DNA of 64,000 bases from Seriola aureovittata (Eukaryota; Chordata; Actinopteri; Carangiformes; Carangidae): assembly GCF_021018895.1 (NCBI RefSeq), contig NC_079383.1, positions 21,220,353 to 21,284,352 on the forward strand. The letters are read 5' to 3'. The position numbers and the translations under genes are program-made. Numbering within the stretch: the first letter of the stretch is position 1; the number at the start of each line of letters is the position of its first letter. This document shows positions 60,297 to 64,000 of this stretch, piece after piece. The notes below the pieces were generated by a model. It saw only the letters and a list, made by a program, of their open reading frames with translations. It searched no databases and had not been told where the DNA came from.

Positions 60297-63061
60297 TCAT
60301 ACGTTCCTTGACTCATCTCTCCTGCAAACGAAACAGAACAGAATAAATTTGAGAAATGTGCTTCTTCAGCCTGTAGAATATTTTCTTCACAACAAAATAA
60401 ATAGCAAACATAAAGCTGTCTTTTTATTTGATCATATTTTCTGTTTCACCTTCAAATTATTGAGCCAAACTTTGTTTTCCATTAGCATCAAGGTATTTTA
60501 CTCTCTGCTCATGTCCTCTTATGTATGCTAACATTATACCAGCATGTCATTTTAACTTTAGGTTTATTTGAGTAATGATTGATTCATAACTGCTCACTTA
60601 TACTTACCTATATAACTTATGTGGGGATCAACCTTTAAACGAGAATACATTTTCATGCTTTTATGATTTATTTTATTATAAAATAATCCAAATTATATTT
60701 AGAACTAAATCAAAGTCACTCCCAGAAAGGTGTTGTTAAGTTTACTGTACAAAAAGATTTTAAAAAAGGGATTAATCGGAGAAGTGTTTTTATTGTTGGG
60801 GTTAAATCATGGAAGAATGCAAATATAAACTAGTTTTTTCTGTCTATATTGTTAAAAATTTACTGGTTTATGTGTGATCACTGAATAAAAACTACTAAAT
60901 TAAATGGGGAAATGTAAGTTCGTGGTAAGAGAGGTAGACTTGTTGAAGCTGGTACTCACCTTAAAGGTATGAATGAAGGACAGAAGGCCGTGTTTCGTCC
61001 TGCTGTTCTCTGCGTCAGACACATAAGAGTCAGCACAAACAACATGCACAACAAATCATCAGCAGGTGAGAGCAGAATGTGTTTTCTTACCATTTGACAT
61101 TTGTAGTAGAGCACCAGGCCGACTAGCAGTACGAGCATAACCACAAGCACCACGGCTATAGTGACGGCTGTGGCATCACTCTGACCCCCTGAAACAGAAA
61201 ATCATATGTTCAGTTAGCCCTCCGAACCAGCTGCCTGTACCCGAGTGAACGACCAAGCGAAATCCTAACCACCGCCGCCATGGCAACCACCATTATAGCA
61301 ACCACCACCATAGCATCGCCTCAGCAAAAGACGTGCGATACCTTGAAATGACCTATGGTTGTTCGTCCGTCTGCCGTTTCTCATGGTCGAGATATCTCAG
61401 TAACGACTCAACGGAACTTCTTCAAATTTGGCAAAAACATAGAGGATGAACTGCTTAGATTTTGGTGGTAAAAGGTCAAAGGTGAAGGTCACGGATCTAT
61501 ATCACAGATACTGACAGCTCCTCCCTTCATGCTGCCTCACCTGGACTCTCTATCCACAGGAAGGTGTTGGTTATCAGTGTCTCCTCGGCATCACTCAGTT
61601 CACAGGTGTATATTCCCTCTTGCTGTGAAGAGAAGTTCCCTAGCATGAGGCCGCCTGACTCTGACACGCCCTTCACCTGCTGCCTCCACCCATCTGAGAC
61701 CGTGTAGGGGACGTCGGCGCCGGTCTGGGTCAGGACGATCTCACTGCGGTTGAATCTCCAGACGAGGCTGAAGCTGGTTATCGAGGTGTGTGAAGCCGTG
61801 CAGGGGATCGTTGTTTCAGTGCCGGAACGACTCATAGAAGCTGAAATGAAACATCAATAAAAACAACAAAACACCTGTGACGTACCTTCTTGTAAATACA
61901 TTGGATCCGGATTGTGATTAACAAGATCAAGAGCTTAATACAAAACACAAAGTACAACTGAGGCTGATGAGAATCTCCTTAGTTCTGCAGGAAGCTGGTA
62001 ACACTTTGAACTTACATAGGCAAGGCACCATTAAAGTCATTAGGATTCATCCTCTGGGGAACATGCATGTCTGAACCGAATTTCATGGCAAGGGTTCCAA
62101 TAGTTGTTAAGATATTTCACTTAAAAACCATGAATGTCCACCTCATGGTGGCGCTAGAGGGAGAATAAGGAGATCATCAGAGTTAGCAGGATTCATCCTC
62201 TGAGAACCATGAATCCATCAACTGCTGTCAAGTTATTTCACTGAACTCATGTCTGTACAAAATCTGATGGTAATCTGTTTAATAATTGTTATTATTTATT
62301 AGCTACCAGGGAGGAATCTGTCATTATTTAATGACGGGCAAATTATGAAGCTGATATTTTTCGGTTAGCTGACCAATGAGTGTTTGACGTAAAGCTCACG
62401 TAGTTGCTGCAGTGTGGCTCTCTTCCTGTTTCTGTGAGTGCTGATGGTGCAGTTGTAGCTCAGATCCGAATCTGAAACCACCAGAGAGCTACTGATGTTG
62501 TAGAGCAGCTGCTCATTCTGCTGGACTTCAGTTTGGTTCTTGAAGGTCACATTGGATGGAGGGCTGGTGGACCAGGTGAGCTCAGGTTCCGGGTAGATCC
62601 CCTCTGAGCTGCAGATGATCCTGTTTCCCACCTGCTGCAGGTCGACTTTACCAACTGGAGCTGCAAAGAAAGAGGATCTTTATGCTAAGTGTGGATTAAC
62701 TGAAACTATTTTAGATTTTGTATTTGCTGTGTGTTTCTCATACCGTCCACTCTCAGGTTGATAAATGATTCCATGTTTCCTCTGATGGTGCTGGTGAAGC
62801 ACTTGTATGTGCCCTTGTCCTGAACCTGCAGCCCTGTCAGCTGGAGTGAGGCGTTTCCTTTGGAGATCTGGTCTTTGAACAGCGACGTCCTGCCTCTGAA
62901 GCGCTGCTCCTGGAGAGCGAGCTGGTCCTTGTTTTGGTAGTAGGAGTGGACAAGATGGTCTTTCGGCTTCACCATATTCCAGTGGACGACCACATCCCTG
63001 CCGCCCTGGAAGCTGCACGGTAAGATGCAGCTCTCCGTGACAACGCAGAATTCATCAGCGT
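60297..63061 (-). CDS. HHLA2-like B7-family immune receptor ligand, tandem copy 2 (first exon missing from window)
   Basis: Minus-strand exons: 63061-62744 (IgV), 62660-62400 (IgC), 61840-61541 (second V-like), 61188-61091 (transmembrane), 61009-60960 and 60321-60297 (tail, stop TGA). Phases are continuous; the IgV exon begins in phase 1, so a signal-peptide exon must precede it. I found none up to 64000, so it probably lies further right. The IgV domain (CILPCSF, VVVHWNMVK, HSYYQNKDQLALQEQRFRGR, ISKGNASLQL, DKGTYKCF) resembles human HHLA2 more clearly than copy 1 does. Domains 2 and 3 are strongly like copy 1 (CSSEGIYPEPELTWSTSPPS is identical). The membrane segment is rich in Val/Leu, followed by YYKCQMRTAGRN. 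The last small exon is the least certain part. Confidence 0.85.
61360..61500. repeat. Dispersed repeat carrying AGGTCA direct repeats, copy 2
   Basis: In the intron before the transmembrane exon of HHLA2-like copy 2. It shares GGAAC(G/T)TCTTCAAATTTGGC and AAAGGTCAAAGGT words with 43700-43910. Confidence 0.65.
62020..62280. repeat. Dispersed fish repeat with ATTCATCCTCTGRGRACCAT
   Basis: ATTCATCCTCTG(G/A)G(G/A)A(A/C)CAT occurs twice about 140 bases apart, with TTTCATGGCAA, CCAATAGTTGTTAAGATATT and CTCATGGTGGCGCTAGAGG. These are typical words of a frequent teleost dispersed repeat. It lies in the intron between the IgC and second V-like exons of HHLA2-like copy 2. Confidence 0.55.
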
Positions 63062-64000
63062 CTGCAACACATCAGGTACAAGCATTACAACTTCTGCAAG
63101 GAGACACATGAGCTGCGGTGGAAGAAGAATCTGAGCAGCATCCTGATCAGAGCTCTTCTCTAAATGATAAGGAAAGGAGCTTCAATGCTTCCTATCTTGT
63201 CTCCTTTAGCACAGAAAACATCCCACAATTCCATGCTGCAGCAACATTTAAAGCAACAACACGTGTGGTTTCACCTCGGCAGACCCACATAAATGTAGAA
63301 ACAATAGAGCAGCTGTTTTTATGTTTGTGATGGAAATCCTTGTCTGATCCATAAATATTGATTTCCTCTCTTTCTCTTTCTCTTTCTCTTCCTCTCCGTC
63401 CATTCATGTCAAAGAACAAGAATATTGAATTTCAACTTAACAGTATCAGTTCATCATTTCTATTATTTTAATGGCTCGGCTTTCTCTATTTGTTTTATTT
63501 TCTTCCATTTCAATCATGTTTGTTTTGTTTTTGTGGTTAGGAAATAATAATAATAACTAGAAAATTCCATGGAAATTTTGAGTGCCACGGGGGCCACTGC
63601 CGGGATGAGTACATGATTTATTTCCAGTGTTCAAAAGTCACCCTGATCATATTCTGGTTTTGAGAAATGTCTTGATATAAAAGATTCTGATATAAAACAA
63701 TGTCACATCCCTCCATCATGTATTATGTGGGAAATATCTCATATTCTGTGTTGTTTTTTTAAATAAAACAAGAGGCAACATGTCTTCAAACTGGCATTTA
63801 CAGGGTTAAAATCCTGAAAACTAATAAACATTTGGTAGGTTTGAGCAGAACTGAAGTGGTTTAAGAGATGTATGCAAAAAAAAAAGCAGAAAAGAATATT
63901 GATATATGATGATTTTATAGCATTTTCTTTGTGTGTGTGTTTGTTTTTTGGATGCGAGGAACCCCAGAGGATACAAAATGTGTTACCAGTGTATAATAGA
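63062..64000. other. Presumed intron 1 of HHLA2-like copy 2
   Basis: AT-rich, with a CTTTCT run at 63366-63395. I looked on the minus strand for a start codon followed by a hydrophobic stretch and a phase 1 donor and found none that convinces. Confidence 0.5.

Noticed and set aside
63192..63419. Minus-strand frame as a possible first exon of the second HHLA2-like gene
   Set aside because: It is made of an AGAG-type repeat and has no hydrophobic signal sequence before the GT at 63274.

Overview
This window is nuclear DNA of a ray-finned (teleost, probably percomorph) fish. It has vertebrate spliced genes with GT-AG introns, very many AC/GT microsatellites, teleost-type dispersed repeats and gene families with fish-like sequences. 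I found no bacterial, phage or CRISPR features. All gene models were assembled by eye from translated exons and splice sites. Exon phases agree across every join I made.

Layout: (1) 1-29943, minus strand: tmx3, a membrane-anchored protein disulfide isomerase of the ER. Fifteen coding exons are visible, and the transmembrane/C-terminal exon(s) lie beyond the left edge. Its large introns carry two other candidate genes on the plus strand: an intron-nested coiled-coil gene (9428-10423) and a small unrecognised ORF with its own short 5' intron (22190-22597). They also hold a decayed PIF1-like helicase relic (11450-12505), a TTAA-bounded MITE and many simple repeats. (2) 29944-33934: the tmx3 promoter side, with a canonical NRF-1 site, and the presumed 3' UTR of the next gene. 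(3) 33935-41695, minus strand: pxdc1, a PX-domain protein, complete in five coding exons. (4) 41700-47898: intergenic DNA between two divergently transcribed genes, with LINE and other repeat debris. (5) 47899-53131, plus strand: chrnd, the muscle nicotinic acetylcholine receptor delta subunit, complete in 12 coding exons. (6) 53999-57162 and 60297-63061, minus strand: two tandem B7-family genes with IgV-IgC-IgV, transmembrane segment and tail, most like HHLA2. The first is complete; the second lacks its signal-peptide exon in this window.

The genes are not an operon or pathway; they are ordinary neighbours. The points most worth following are: the nested coiled-coil gene with a recent-looking internal duplication and an upstream tandem array of TGACATCATC motifs; the antisense small gene in tmx3 intron 9; the pattern of divergence in the HHLA2-like pair (IgV fast, membrane-proximal Ig domains slow); and the placement of AC repeats just after donors and GT repeats just before acceptors in chrnd and tmx3 introns.
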